NCBI GenBank assembly: GCA_001692895.1
Contig: KV748200.1
Span: forward strand, 1,934,914-1,998,913
Source: Cenococcum geophilum 1.58
Lineage: Eukaryota; Ascomycota; Dothideomycetes; Gloniales; Gloniaceae
Reading direction: 5' to 3'
DNA length: 64,000 nt
Made by a program: the position numbers and the translations under genes. Each line of letters starts with the position of its first letter. Position 1 is the first letter of the stretch. Below are positions 11,897 to 22,988 of this stretch, one piece after another. The notes beneath the pieces were generated by a model. That model did no database searches. It had not been told where the DNA came from and saw only the letters and a program-made list of their open reading frames with translations.

Positions 11897-12023
11897 TGTG
11901 AGGTGATAAGCTCCGCACCACTTAGCCACACAAACCTACAAAAGGTAAGCAAGTGACTGGCTTGATGCCAGGCACGGCTGTGCGGAACAATACATATAGG
12001 CGAGGTGACTTCGTCACCTGACA
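11897..12023. repeat. Left terminal direct repeat of element T
   Basis: 127 bp, nearly identical to 18128-18254, with a few CA-to-TA changes in the right copy. It contains an inner inverted pair (gctccgcac and gtgcggaac). On the minus strand it holds TGGCTAAGTGG, which fits the tRNA-type A box. Confidence 0.92.
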
Positions 12024-12267
12024 ATGCATCCCTTCCAATGGCGACTGTCCACAGGCGCAAAGTCCCGTCCCGTAGGCGAGGGGATCAGGCCAGGCAGGGG
12101 CATGTCGTACCCAACATATTAGACCTCCAGCTGCTACAGCGCGGCGCCTAAAGAGGCCGCCTCGCGCTTCAATCGCAAGTAACCGGCGTCTTCGGTTACG
12201 GTACCCCCTAACTGGCCTAGGCTCAGTTGCGCAACCGGCTGCTTCGGTTATACGATCGGCAAAGGCT
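12024..12267. other. Internal part of element T with hairpins
   Basis: GC-rich, non-coding sequence. Two similar hairpins are visible: gtaaccg with cggttac around a gcgtctt loop (about 12179-12199), and aaccg with cggtt around gctgctt (about 12232-12248). At the J insertion point the rejoined sequence ggctgtccccgggtcagcc would form a third. An open frame on the minus strand across this region looks fortuitous. The structure suggests an RNA-level function, but this is inference. Confidence 0.5.
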
Positions 12268-12272
12268 GTCCC

Positions 12273-12446
12273 TGTCAGATAACCTGTATTCTCTGGTGGC
12301 GTAGACCGTGCACGAGTCAAGTGCATTGTAAACCTCTTCATCTTAGCCCGAGGGCCCTAGGTCCAAGGTCAATCAAGACATCTACAAGATCATCAAATCA
12401 ATCAACCCATTTCATCAATGAACAGCTCAATACGAGCTACGTGACA
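12273..12446 (+). repeat. 5' LTR of Copia J
   Basis: 174 bp, starting TG and ending CA, about 95 percent identical by eye to the 3' LTR. Many CpA dinucleotides remain, so it is little affected by RIP. Confidence 0.95.
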
Positions 12447-12711
12447 GTTATGAGCCCGGTCCGCCGACTCAAGAAGCTATTCAGCTATTACTCAATCATT
12501 TGAAGAAATTCTACCTCATTCTCACAGGACGACCCTGACACGAATATCGGTCAAAGGACGATCCTGACACGAGCATCCTCATCGTCAAAGGACGATCCTG
12601 ACGACAAAATTCTACCTCATCGTCGTAGGACGCAGACCCTGGCAGAAATCCTACCTCAATTGTCACAGGACGGGATTCCACGAGATTCCACGAGATTCCA
12701 CCTCAATCGTC

Positions 12712-12801
12712 GCAGGACGATCCTGACGACTAGGACGATCCTGACGACCAGGACGATCCTGACGACCAGGACGATCCTGACGACAAGGACAATCCTGACG
12801 A
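12712..12801 (+). repeat. 18-bp tandem repeat (five copies) in Copia J leader
   Basis: The unit caggacgatcctgacgac occurs five times head to tail. Related single copies lie upstream at about 12520-12605, and a small gagattccac triplet lies at 12671-12700. The unit is itself a partial palindrome (aggacgatcct). It lies between the primer site and gag, where packaging signals are usually found. Confidence 0.9.
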
Positions 12802-12881
12802 CAAAATACCATCTCAATTCCTCCTTTGCCTATCAGTCAAATGACTCCACTGTCAAGTTCGTTGACTACGATCATCCTTAA

Positions 12882-15800
12882 TAAGCCAGAAGACTGGGAA
12901 CAATGGCTATGGCAACTCCGAGCCCTCGTGGACCAGCGAATTTGGGCCCACGTTGACCCAGACAATGCAGCACCTTAACGAGGTCTACTACAAGAACTAG
13001 CCTATCCAGAAGTCATAGATTTTAATGAGAATGCAACCTTATATGCACAGCTCTCGACGAATTAACAGAGAGCGTACGAGAATAGTAGACGATACTACAA
13101 CTAGGACATGAAGTATTTCCTGAAACAAGAAGAGTACCTTTAACAGATCCGAACCCAAATCACGTCCACAGTATCGATTTAGAAGAAGCTACTGCTTAAC
13201 CCTTCCTTAACAGTTAAAGAATGGCTATCTTAACTAAAGGAGAACACCAAACCTACCTTATCGTTTATTAGGAAGAAGGTATAACACTAGTACACAGAAG
13301 CTCTTAAGGGGGTTAAACAGTTATTAAAATTAAACTAATGGCTAGATTAATGGGAACACGTAATAGTACTAGGAGAGAAGTATAAGATCCCTTAAATGTC
13401 AGATGGAATCTAGCTTCAAGATTTAGCAGAAGTTATTTAACCTTTTAGCGACGCCTACTGTGTAAAGTATACTACTAAGTTAAATAACCTACAGAAGTCG
13501 AAATCTTCTGAATACCGTAGAGTAGTAAAGGAGCTGTAAGAAGGACTTATAAGACCCTTAAAGAAAGCTAATACTACTATAAGGGGGAGTACCTTTAATT
13601 CAGACTTCGTAGAGTAAGCTATTAAGGATTACTCTAATACTACTAAAGGCTTACGAAGAAAGACCTTGGTATATACTAGTTGCTTAAAGAGAGCCAGGTT
13701 ACTAGTTAAGGAGACGTCCTAAAAGAAACCTATACCCAAGTGCTTAGCGTGCAAAAGACAAGGATATTTACTTTGGGACTATTGGTGTTTATTTAAAGAT
13801 AAGAGACCTATAGGAGTTATAATTAGAGATAACCGCATTAAAAGGGCACTAAAGAAGGTAGAAATAAATAAGGACCTTACTAACTAAGTTACAAAGATTA
13901 GACTTAAAGAACAAGAAGACGAGGCTTAATAACAACAGGATAAGAGCTAGGAGACAGTTAAGATTAAGGGAGAAGCTAATGCGATATTCCTAGAATTATA
14001 TTATATCGGTTAACTCTATTTACTAAAGCTATTGACTATTCTTAACTTAGGAACCACTCTCTATATCTTTAATAACCTCTCTTATTTTTATAATTTTAGG
14101 AAAGCTCTAAGATATAAATACGTTATCGCCGGCAGCTTAAAAGTGCCTATACTAGGCTATGGCGATATCACCGTTTAAGTTATAAAACTAGATAAGAGCA
14201 AGGGAAACCTACGTCTTAAGGACGTTGCCTTTTATATAGACTTTAATATAAACCTAGTATTATTCCGTCTACTTTGAAAACGAGGGTACTACTAAGACAA
14301 TAAAAGAGATAACAATCTTCTTATTTAAAAGGATAATATAATCCTATATTAAATAGAAGAACGTTACGGATAATAGACTATTAAATACGTCTAATTAGGA
14401 AACTTAAAATCCGCATTTAATATCAGCCGTCTAACGCGCTGTTGACGGAAGCGGATATTGTTAAGAGACGCACGTCTAGACTTAAAAGGAGATGTATATT
14501 TATGGCATCTGCGTCTAGGTTATCTAGGACCTATAAGCCTTTATTATTTAGGTCTTAACGCCCTAGAAGTTAAGCTTTAAGGCCCAAAGATAACGGAATA
14601 TTAATATTGTAGTCTTGCTAAAATTAAGCATTAGGTTTTAAGAAGGTTCTTAGAACGGAACATTAATAAACCTTATCTTAACCTCCATATTGACTGGACT
14701 AACCTTAAGAAAGCGTATATTAGCTTTATACGAGTTATATTTATCTATAATACCTTCTTAGGAAGAACCTTCCCGTATTTTATAACAACGTATAGTAAGG
14801 AGAAGAAGACACTATAAGTACTTAAAGACTTTATCCAATAGATTCGTCTAAGGCATAACCTTAAAGTTAATACTATTAGATTAGACAACGAGCTAGGGAG
14901 AAGAAGAACTTTTAAATGGCTATAGACGTAAGGGATTATATTTAAGCCTTCGGCGCTATATACTTAAGCATAAAATAGTACCACCGAACGCTTAGGGGGT
15001 GTAATTATTAAGAGAGTATGTGTAATAAGAATTGCTACTAATCTACTACATGATCTATGGAACAAGATAGTTAACTATATAGTCTACCTTCGAGATTAAA
15101 CGCCAAGGGAAAGCAACGGCTGGAAATCGCTATATAAGAGGTTCTATACCTTCCTAGCTAATAGGAGATCAAGAAAGCCGCAACTGGCGCACCTAAAAGC
15201 CTACGGCTGTAGAGCGTACGCGATAACGTTAGACGCCTAGCTAAAGAAGAAAAGGCTAAGCAAGCTAGATCCGCGAGCTTATATTAGCTACCTCGTTAGC
15301 TATAACTCTACTAATATCTATAGGATCTGGATACTATATAAAGGTATCGTTATCTCTACTAGGGATATTATCTTTAATAAAAAGACGTTCTTTAACGGCA
15401 AGTAAATAGACATCTTAAAGGACCTATACGCTGAATTAGACACGCTAATTAAGAAGATTTAACTTCCTAATACCCTAACTAAGAATAAGGTTCTTCTAGA
15501 AGACGATAAAAAAGTATTTAAACCGTTAATTTAAGAGGAAGATGATGACGTTAATAAGCCAGTTTAAACCTTTAATAAGTTAGCAGATCTTAAGCTTGTA
15601 AGAGCTCTTAAAGATGCGTACTATATACTACCTCTAATAGAAGAAGACGAAGAATCTCTATATACCTTTTACGTTAAGTATTCTACGAAGTTAGATATAT
15701 AAGGTACTGATTAAGACGTCGCTTATTAAGTAGGAGATGCGTTTAACACTTAGGGGGTATCTAACGACTTAGTTAAAGATTCGTTTAAGGAAGCTAGCGA

Positions 15801-17720
15801 AAATAGGTTTAAAGACTTTGTTACCAAAAGGATTATATTAGCCTATTACGGCGCCTTCTTAGTAGGAAGGAAGTTTAACCTTAATAGTCAACTTAATAAA
15901 AGTAAGCTAAAATTAGGTAGAATACGCGAGGTTAGATTATATAGGAAGAACGTACCTCCGCCACCTTAGTTAATCCGCGACCTTAATACACATCCTCTTT
16001 AAGATTAGTTCTAAGAAGCTTAATAAGCTTACCTCTAATCTTATTATTAAATAAGGTTATTTTAAGAAACAGATAAGAAGCACGTAAAGGGACAGCAGAT
16101 CCTTAGCTTAATATAGATCTTTATCTATAAGACGGATAAGTACGGATTCCTCCAGAAATATAAGGCACGCTTAATAGTATGCGGAAATTAATAGGCCCCA
16201 GGAGACCTACCTATAAGAGCTACTATATTAGCTAGTACGACCTTCCAAACCCTTATAGCAATCGCCGTAAAATTCGACCTAGAGATGATATAGATAGATG
16301 CAGTTAATGCGTTTATTTATTGCGATCTTAACGATGTCGTCTATATAAAGCTACCGCCAGGGTTTAATAAAGGAAAGACAGATAAAGTACTATGCTTAAG
16401 AAAAGCCCTTTACGGACTATAACGATTACTACTATTATAGCAGAAGAACCTCACGAGCTTACTAACAGAATTAGGTTTTAAAGAGGTACCCTAGGAGCCG
16501 TGTGTTATGCTAAAAGGTAAAATAGTCGTCTTCTTCTACGTTAATAATATTGTCTTCTACTGCCAAAAGATAGATAAGAAGAAAGCTTAAGAAGCAATTA
16601 AGGAGCTAAGTAAGGAATACTAGATAAGTACCCTTAGCGAGCTAAAATGGTTCCTAGGAATCTATATGCTATATAATTGTAGCTAGAGGCTCCTATAGCT
16701 ATCTTAGGAAGCCTATATTAAGAAGATAGCTAATTAGTATAAGATAGATCTTAAAGGGCGTTTTCTAGATACTCCTATAGTAGAATTGGAACTCCTCCCT
16801 ACTAATTACTAATCGATCCGTCTAACGCGTCTATCCCCTAATATAGACCTATTAGTCCGTCCTATATCCCTACTAGCCTCTATAATGCTATATTAGAGAA
16901 AACTGGGTTTAGTACTCTATATAGCCACTATAACGAGTCTAGATATTGCGTTTGTAGTATTATAGCTAGTAAGGTTTAATTAGAACCCAAGCTAAGAGCA
17001 CTATTAAGCGGTAGACAGAGTAATCTAGTACTTATATAGCACGAGGAGCAGAGCAATCTGCTATAGAGGAGATAAGGAAGGAATAAATAGTAGAGGGAGA
17101 GATAAAGGAATACGTAATAAAGGACGAGATGGTAGAAGCGAAGCGCAATTATTTATCTATGCTAGCAATGTATTATTTACGGATAACTCTGTTAATAGAA
17201 AGAGCTTATAAGGATATATTATAAAGCTATTTAGAGGACTAATTATATGGAGAGCAAATAAGCAGGATATAGTAACGACGTCGAGTATAGAAGCCGAGTT
17301 ATTAGCCCTATTACAGACCGTAAAGGAAGCTATCTTTATTAGTAGGCTGTTTAAAGCAATAACGTTACACCTAAATAAGCCCTTAATTCTTAACTATAAT
17401 AATACCTAGACACTCCGACTAATTATAGAAGACACGGTAAAGCTAATTACGAAGCTCCGATACGTCGATATCTATTAATACTGGCTACGTTAGGAATATG
17501 TAATAAGACAAGTACTATTTTAATAAATAGCGATAAAGGAGATGATCGCCAATGGACTTACGAAGGCCCTGCCTAAGTAGAGGTTTTAAAGCTTCGTTAG
17601 TATAATCGGAATAGTGGATATTAAGGAGCAGCTAAATAAGGAGAAGCAACTGGAGGACCTAAGGGACAGTATTAGAGTAAGACGGAAGGATTTAGATGAG
17701 ATAATGGTTTAATTAACGCA
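12882..17720 (+). pseudogene. Copia J gag-pol polyprotein, RIP-inactivated
   Basis: Gag begins near NKPEDWEQWLWQLRALVDQR (12882) with few mutations. The zinc knuckle at 13741-13788 reads CLACKRQGYLLWDYWC, its His and last Cys now Tyr. Protease is near 14035 (LNLGTTLYIFNN, from a DSGTT-type site with Asp to Asn). Integrase follows at about 14480-15350 (HIDW-like core NLHIDWTNLKKAYI, then DNELGRRRTFKWL). RT spans 16080-16900 with IQIDAVNAFIYCDLNDVVYI and the catalytic box YVNN (from YVDD) at 16537-16548. RNase H is at 17170-17330 (LFTDNSVNRKSL, TTSSIEAELLALL). The domain order gag-PR-IN-RT-RH is diagnostic of Copia. The 5' part to about 13150 is nearly free of RIP, while the rest is heavily hit. 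Confidence 0.92.
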
Positions 17721-17736
17721 TTAACGAGCCTAAGAA

Positions 17737-17845
17737 GGGTCGCTAAGGCGCTAGCCGTAAGCGAGCCAATAGCGATTTTCTATGCCGGGCATGGAAAATC
17801 CTGATTGGTTGGCAGAAGCTGGCAGAATTTGGCAGGAAGGTGGTT
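17737..17845 (+). other. Hairpin module shared between unrelated elements
   Basis: Between J pol and its purine tract lies gctaaggcgctagccgtaag, followed by a hairpin at 17766-17808 with arms CCAATAGCGATTTTC and GAAAATCCTGATTGG and the pairing tgcc/ggca at the tip. About 85 bp of this recurs in the hAT element (37139-37222). The first 30 bp recur inverted in the LTRs of Gypsy B. The function is unknown. Confidence 0.75.
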
Positions 17846-17881
17846 AGCTTTGACCTTAAAGAGCTCGAAGCTAAGGGGGTG

Positions 17882-18055
17882 TGTCAGATAACCTGTATTC
17901 TCTGGTGGCGTAGACCGTGCACGAGTCACGTGCATTGTAAACCTCTTTATTTTAGCCCGGGGGCCCTAGGTCCAAGGTCAATTAAGACATCTATAAGATC
18001 ATCAAATCAATCAACCCATTTCATCAATGAACAGCTCAATACGAGCTACGTGACA
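17882..18055 (+). repeat. 3' LTR of Copia J
   Basis: 174 bp, preceded by the purine tract ctaagggggtg and followed by TSD gtccc. Differences from the 5' LTR are mostly C-to-T. Confidence 0.95.
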
Positions 18056-18087
18056 GTCCCCGGGTCAGCCGAGTAGCGAACTGCCTT

Positions 18088-18159
18088 AAAATCGAACCCA
18101 CGGCCCCAGGTATTAAGCCAGTCACTATGTGAGGTGATAAGCTCCGCACCACTTAGCCA
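18088..18159 (-). promoter_or_regulatory. Possible Pol III A box and B box in element T
   Basis: On the minus strand, TGGCTAAGTGG (18149-18159) fits the tRNA A-box consensus TRGCNNAGYNGG. About 49 nt downstream, GGGTTCGATTTT (18088-18099) resembles the B box GGTTCGANNCC with its last bases altered. Together with a 17-bp TSD this would suit a SINE-like, tRNA-derived element. The B-box match is imperfect and no full cloverleaf could be drawn with confidence. Confidence 0.35.
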
Positions 18160-18254
18160 CACAAACCTACAAAAGGTAAGCAAGTGACTGGCTTAATGCC
18201 AGGCACGGCTGTGCGGAACAATATATATAGGCAAGGTGACTTCGTTATCTGACA
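18128..18254. repeat. Right terminal direct repeat of element T
   Basis: 127 bp, copy of 11897-12023, followed by the second 17-bp TSD at 18255-18271. Changes such as gcgagg to gcaagg and tcacctg to ttatctg are RIP-like. Confidence 0.92.
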
Positions 18255-18271
18255 CTTTCTGCTTAGTGTAT

Positions 18272-21200
18272 CTACTCTTACATTCTTAGTTCCTTTAGTG
18301 TGCTAAATCTTGAAATAGTATTTTGTAAGCATCTCTGCCTATTTAACTTATCTATAATTAAGTTCTTTTGTTATTAGGAACCCTATTAGGTTCTTATAAT
18401 CCGTTATAACTATAAATAGTTTTTCTACGCCTTATAAGAATGCTCTTTATTTTTTAAGTACTATAACTATACCTAACAACTCTTTATTGTAGATGTCATA
18501 GTTTAACTCTAGTAGTGTTATCTTCCGACTATAGTATGCTACTAGATGCTATGCGTCCTTATGCTTTTATTATAAATATACTCCTAGTACAAAGTCTAAT
18601 ATATCTGTTTTTACAACTATGTCTAATCCTAGTTAATAGATTTTAAGGATTAGTTCTTAGGTAAATAACTCCTTAAGTTCCTTAAATAACTTCCTCTATT
18701 TTTCTCCCTATGCCTATAGTTCCTCTTTCTTTATAAGCCTAATAAATGGTTTATTATTTTTTAACTACTATGCTATAAACCTTCTGTAGTAGTTGCAAAC
18801 CCCTAAAAACGACCTTAACTATATTTCGTTCTCTAGTTCCTGCCAACTCACTATAGCTTTAATCTTCTGTAGGTCCATACTAATATAACCTAGTTTAATA
18901 ATAAATCTAATAAAATTGGTCTTCCTAGTAAAGAACTTGCATTTCTTAATTACTACTAGTATCTGTTCTTCTTATAGTCTCCTTAAAACCCATTTAACGT
19001 GTTCCTTATATTCTTCCTTAGTTATTAAGTAGATAATAATATTGTTAAGGTATACCATAATTAACTTATTAAGGTGTTCTCCTAATATACTATTAATTTG
19101 TTTCTAAAATATTATTAGTATATTTATTAATCCGAATTATATAACTAATGGTTTATATAGTTCTTTCTTTAACCTAAAAGCTGCTTTTTATTTATCTCCT
19201 TCCTTAATTCTAATCTAATGGTACGCCTATCTTAGATCTATCTTTATAAAGATTTGCGCATTGCCTATCTAATTCTAGATTTCGCTAATTAAGGGTAAAG
19301 GATACCTATCCTTTTAAGTAATATTATTTAACTGTTTATAGTTAATATATAACCTAAGTTTTCCGTTTTTTTAGTATGAACAATACTAGGTAACCTACTA
19401 ATAGCTATAATGGTCTAATATATCCCTTTCGTAAGTTCTCTTAGATAAACTCTTTAAGTGCTCTTAACTTTTTTTAAGTAAGCTTATAGGTTAGAAAGAA
19501 CCTTAAACTTATTCCTAGTTTTAACTCTATCTTATAGTCCTATACTATATATTCTACTAGCTTTTTACTTTCTAGGCTCTATAGCTTCTTGCTATACTTA
19601 TAGTATCTCTTTAATATATAACTTAAGCCTTACTTAGTCTCCTTATATGTCGCTCTAACTTAGTACTATACTAACTTAGTCTATTATTATATCTTGCGGC
19701 GTTAAGTATCTCTAATATTAACCTAACCTATAATCTAATCGATCTTTGGATTATATTTCTATAACTAAGGCATTTCTAATACTGCCTTATCCCGTCCCAA
19801 TAGTAGGATATTAAAAGATATCTCGATTTGTCTTCCTTTAATAGTTATTTAAATAGGTCCTGTTTTGAGGTTAATAATCCCTCCTCTATAGGTTATTAGA
19901 TCTCCTAAAATTGTAACTAATAGGTAAGGCTGTTCCTTTTACCTATAAGGTAATCCTGTTTTTTTAACTACTACTAGTAAGATATAGGTCCTTATTACTC
20001 CACTATCTATTAGTGCTTTAAATTATTAATCTTGCTAATTAACTTATAAGTTTAGGTATTGTCCTTAAATTCCTTTAAGGGTTTAAGGCTCTACTACTAG
20101 TTCCCTCTAGTTCTATAGGCCTCTACTTTTCCTAACTATTAGCTACTTAATCCTTATATACTTAGCTTACTCTTTAGCCAATATCTAGTTCGCTTTTTAT
20201 CCTCTATATACTATAGACATATATTCTTTAGGTATTCCCACCACTATTATCCATCTAAGCATTTTTCCGTAAGGAATCTTTTTAGTTAAAATATTAAGTC
20301 TTCTAACTTCTAAACTTTTACTAGATGCCATTTATGTATATACTTAGTATTTTTATATTATTACTTATTTAACGCCTAATATATTCTTATAGGGTACTTC
20401 TAATTCTTTTCTTTTGGATTTTTGTGCATTTCGCATATATTATCTATATATGCAATCCATAATAGCGTATAGTATACTAGGTGCTTTAGGTTAACTCTTA
20501 ACTTATCTTTATTCTTAAGTTTAAACCTTTGCCGTATTAATCTAAACGTTATAACTTTGTTTATAGGTATTAAGATACGTCTCTCACTTCTTTAATCCTC
20601 TAATTATTCCTCTAAATCCTTTAATATTATAATGAAGGCTCCTTTAATGTAAGTTATAGCCTTTTCTATAATTGGGTGGTTCTGGATAACTTGTTTATCT
20701 AACTATATATAAAAATCTTCCCACTTATTGTTATATTGTTGTTTATACCACTTTTAATATAGCTGCTAAAGTATATACGGCTTGTCCGTAAGGAAGTATC
20801 TTCTTATTACTACATTATAACAGCCCTTTATATGTTGTTTTTTTAAACCTAATAGAGATTTCTAGATCCTCTTCATCTTCTAGTTTAATAAGCTACTTAG
20901 CTCTTAGCGTACCTGCTCTAAACTTATTAGTAATTCTTTATATAGGTGCTCTGTCCCTTATACGACCTAATATACTAGTTCTCTAATCTAGCTTTTATTC
21001 TTATTATACGAGGATTCTCTATCTAAATTCCTCTATGGTTTCCTTTGGTTCGCGTCTTACGAGTAAATCCTTAAAGTTTTCTTACTTCCTAATCTCTAAT
21101 TGTTTAATAGTCCTTATTTATATCTAAAAATCTTAGTCCTATAGGATTCTTAATCCTAAGCTTACTTCTTTCTTAAGTTTAGCTCTAGCCTTAGTCTAAT

Positions 21201-22985
21201 TAGGCTTCTTTAGTATTTTTATCTCGTTTTAAAAGTCTTAAATCTTACTTATCTCGTCTTAAGAATCTTATGCTTTTAGGAAACTTTATCCTAAGCTTAT
21301 TTATATATTACTAAACTAAGCCATTACTCTACTCTATCGGTTATTATCCGTTATAGGGTCTTAAGCTTATCTTATCCCGTTTTAGGAATCTTAAACATCT
21401 TACATCTCGTCTTAAGAATCTTAAGTTTGTGGCCTTTTACCTTTATTAAGTACCGAAGTGGTTTATTATCCTACTTCACTTACGTCTTGCGAAGCAATAG
21501 ATATTATATCTAGTAGGGTCTTAATCCCTACTAATATTCCCTATTTTGTAGTGGAATTATCCTCTACCTCTTATATAATATCTCTAAGGTCTATATATTC
21601 CTAGTAAGCTGCCCTTATTACCTTATCGTTATTAAATGTTTCGCCTATATTAAACTTATCGTCTTTAATATCCGGTCTACGAACTGGTTCGTTAGTTCCT
21701 TTAAACTCTAATAATTTTAGCTCTTATAGCTAATAGCTTGCGCTATACTTAGTATCCTTATAAATTTGGTATACGTTATTATAACAAAACGCAAAACTTT
21801 TAATTAAATATTCTTTTGTTCCTTATAGTACACTATTATCCCTTTATATATATATATCTTCTACTAGCCTTATTCCTTTTACTATATAGTAACTTTAACC
21901 ACTTTTATAGTCTTTAATATAATAACCTTATTTTCCGCAATTTATGTAAACTCTTTTTTTAAACCATTTTTTTTAATTATAGAGTCCGCTTAAACGTCTT
22001 CTGCTACTAAGATTCCTGGTTTAGCCTCTACTCCTTAAACCTTTAATTACTTAATTCTTATCCTCTAGGTTTCTATAATTTCTTATTTTATCTTTTAGAT
22101 TCTTTAGTACTACCTAGGTCTATTAGCTTTACGCTATACTATAGTTTTTAACTTTAACTTTATCGCTATATGCCCTGCACCTTATATAACTATAGAACTC
22201 TATCCTAACCCTTCTTAGTCTGTTCTCTGTAGTAGATCCTATTATTGATTTTAATTACTTAATTAATTAATTCCCTTAGAGTTTCCGCATCTTCTATTAG
22301 GATAATCGCGTCCTAGACTTTTACTTTAAGCCCTTACTTATACTGTGCCATAAGCGCCTTATTATTCTATTTAACTTATATTGTTAATATTTAAAACTAT
22401 ATTGTATATTTAATTGCTAAAGTTCTTTATACTAGGTTTTAAAGTTTTTATTCTGCTATAGTGGTTACCTCTAGGTCTCTAAATATCTATATTAAGTGTT
22501 CCGCGAACCTGTTCTAACTTAAGAACATATATTATACGTCTTAGTTAGTAGTTATTATACCATATTCCTATATTTCCATAAGGTAAGGTTTAAACTACTT
22601 AAGTGCCCTCCCTGTTAAGAATAATTCTATATAGGCTATTTGGTTAACAGGCGTTCCTAGTTTTACTCCCTCTTATATAACCTTAAAGTGCATTTGTGTA
22701 AGGAATCCCTTAAGTTTTAACTTCTTCCCTAAGAATCGCTTAATTAAGGGTAACTTAACCTTAGCTACTCCAATCCAGTTAATCCTTTCTTTAAGTATCC
22801 TATTGTTATCTATTAATCAATTAACCATTTCCTATAATTGTCTAACGGTAACTAGCTAAGAGTTAGTGTTTACTATACTAGTGTCGTTACTTGTTCTTAA
22901 TATAGTTGCTACTATTAACGGCGTTATAACTGGTGCTTTTGGTAGCATATTATTTAACTTTATTAATACTGTAACCTTAATAGTG
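18272..22985 (-). pseudogene. Gypsy C gag, protease, RT and RNase H, RIP-degraded
   Basis: On the minus strand, from right to left: gag (22985-21900) with a zinc knuckle near 21910-21960 read as YINCGKxGYYIKDY, a long charged linker, then protease near 19985-20035 with an intact LIDSGVIR site. RT follows (about 19900-18750), whose catalytic box is YLNN (from YLDD) near 19030-19055. RNase H runs to 18272 and continues across element T to 11896-11697. Order PR-RT-RH and the DSG protease are typical of Gypsy. The same protein is encoded by A and F. Confidence 0.8.
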
Positions 22986-22988
22986 AAT

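Larger units (their letters stand above)
12273..18055 (+). mobile_element. Copia J, complete, inserted in element T
   Basis: LTRs of 174 bp each lie at 12273-12446 and 17882-18055, both TGTCAGATAACC...GTGACA. The perfect TSD gtccc is at 12268-12272 and 18056-18060. Total length is 5783 bp. A purine tract (ctaagggggtg) precedes the 3' LTR. The sequence after the 5' LTR (gttatgagcccggtcc) resembles the complement of the initiator tRNA-Met anticodon arm, as in half-tRNA priming of some Copia elements. Gag, protease, integrase, RT and RNase H appear in Copia order. Confidence 0.95.
11897..18254. mobile_element. Element T: 570-bp non-autonomous element with 127-bp terminal direct repeats
   Basis: Two 127-bp direct repeats (11897-12023 and 18128-18254) bound an internal part of about 316 bp, which is interrupted by Copia J (12273-18055). 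The element starts TGTGAGGTGA and ends TCACCTGACA, a short imperfect inverted pair. It is flanked by a perfect 17-bp duplication, ctttctgcttagtgtat, at 11880-11896 and 18255-18271. The collinear place in element F (61739-61775) has only one equivalent stretch, so the 17 bp are a true TSD. The internal part is GC-rich, hardly RIP-mutated, non-coding and rich in hairpins. LTR-like ends with so long a TSD do not fit standard LTR integration. Confidence 0.8.

Noticed and set aside
11897..12023. Element T considered as an ordinary TRIM (miniature LTR element)
   Set aside because: The 17-bp TSD, absence of a purine tract before the right repeat and lack of a clear primer site do not fit, although the TGT...ACA ends do.
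11922..12341. 139-codon open frame on the minus strand across element T and the J LTR
   Set aside because: It crosses two element borders (12267-12273) and lies in GC-rich non-coding DNA; the amino-acid make-up is Arg-rich and matches nothing I know.
12714..12801. Evenly repeated 18-bp units considered as a CRISPR array
   Set aside because: The units are contiguous with no unique spacers, and they lie in a Copia leader.
17766..17808. Hairpin considered as a transcription terminator
   Set aside because: It is a bacterial-style idea that does not apply in a fungal retroelement; the same block in a hAT points to a shared module instead.
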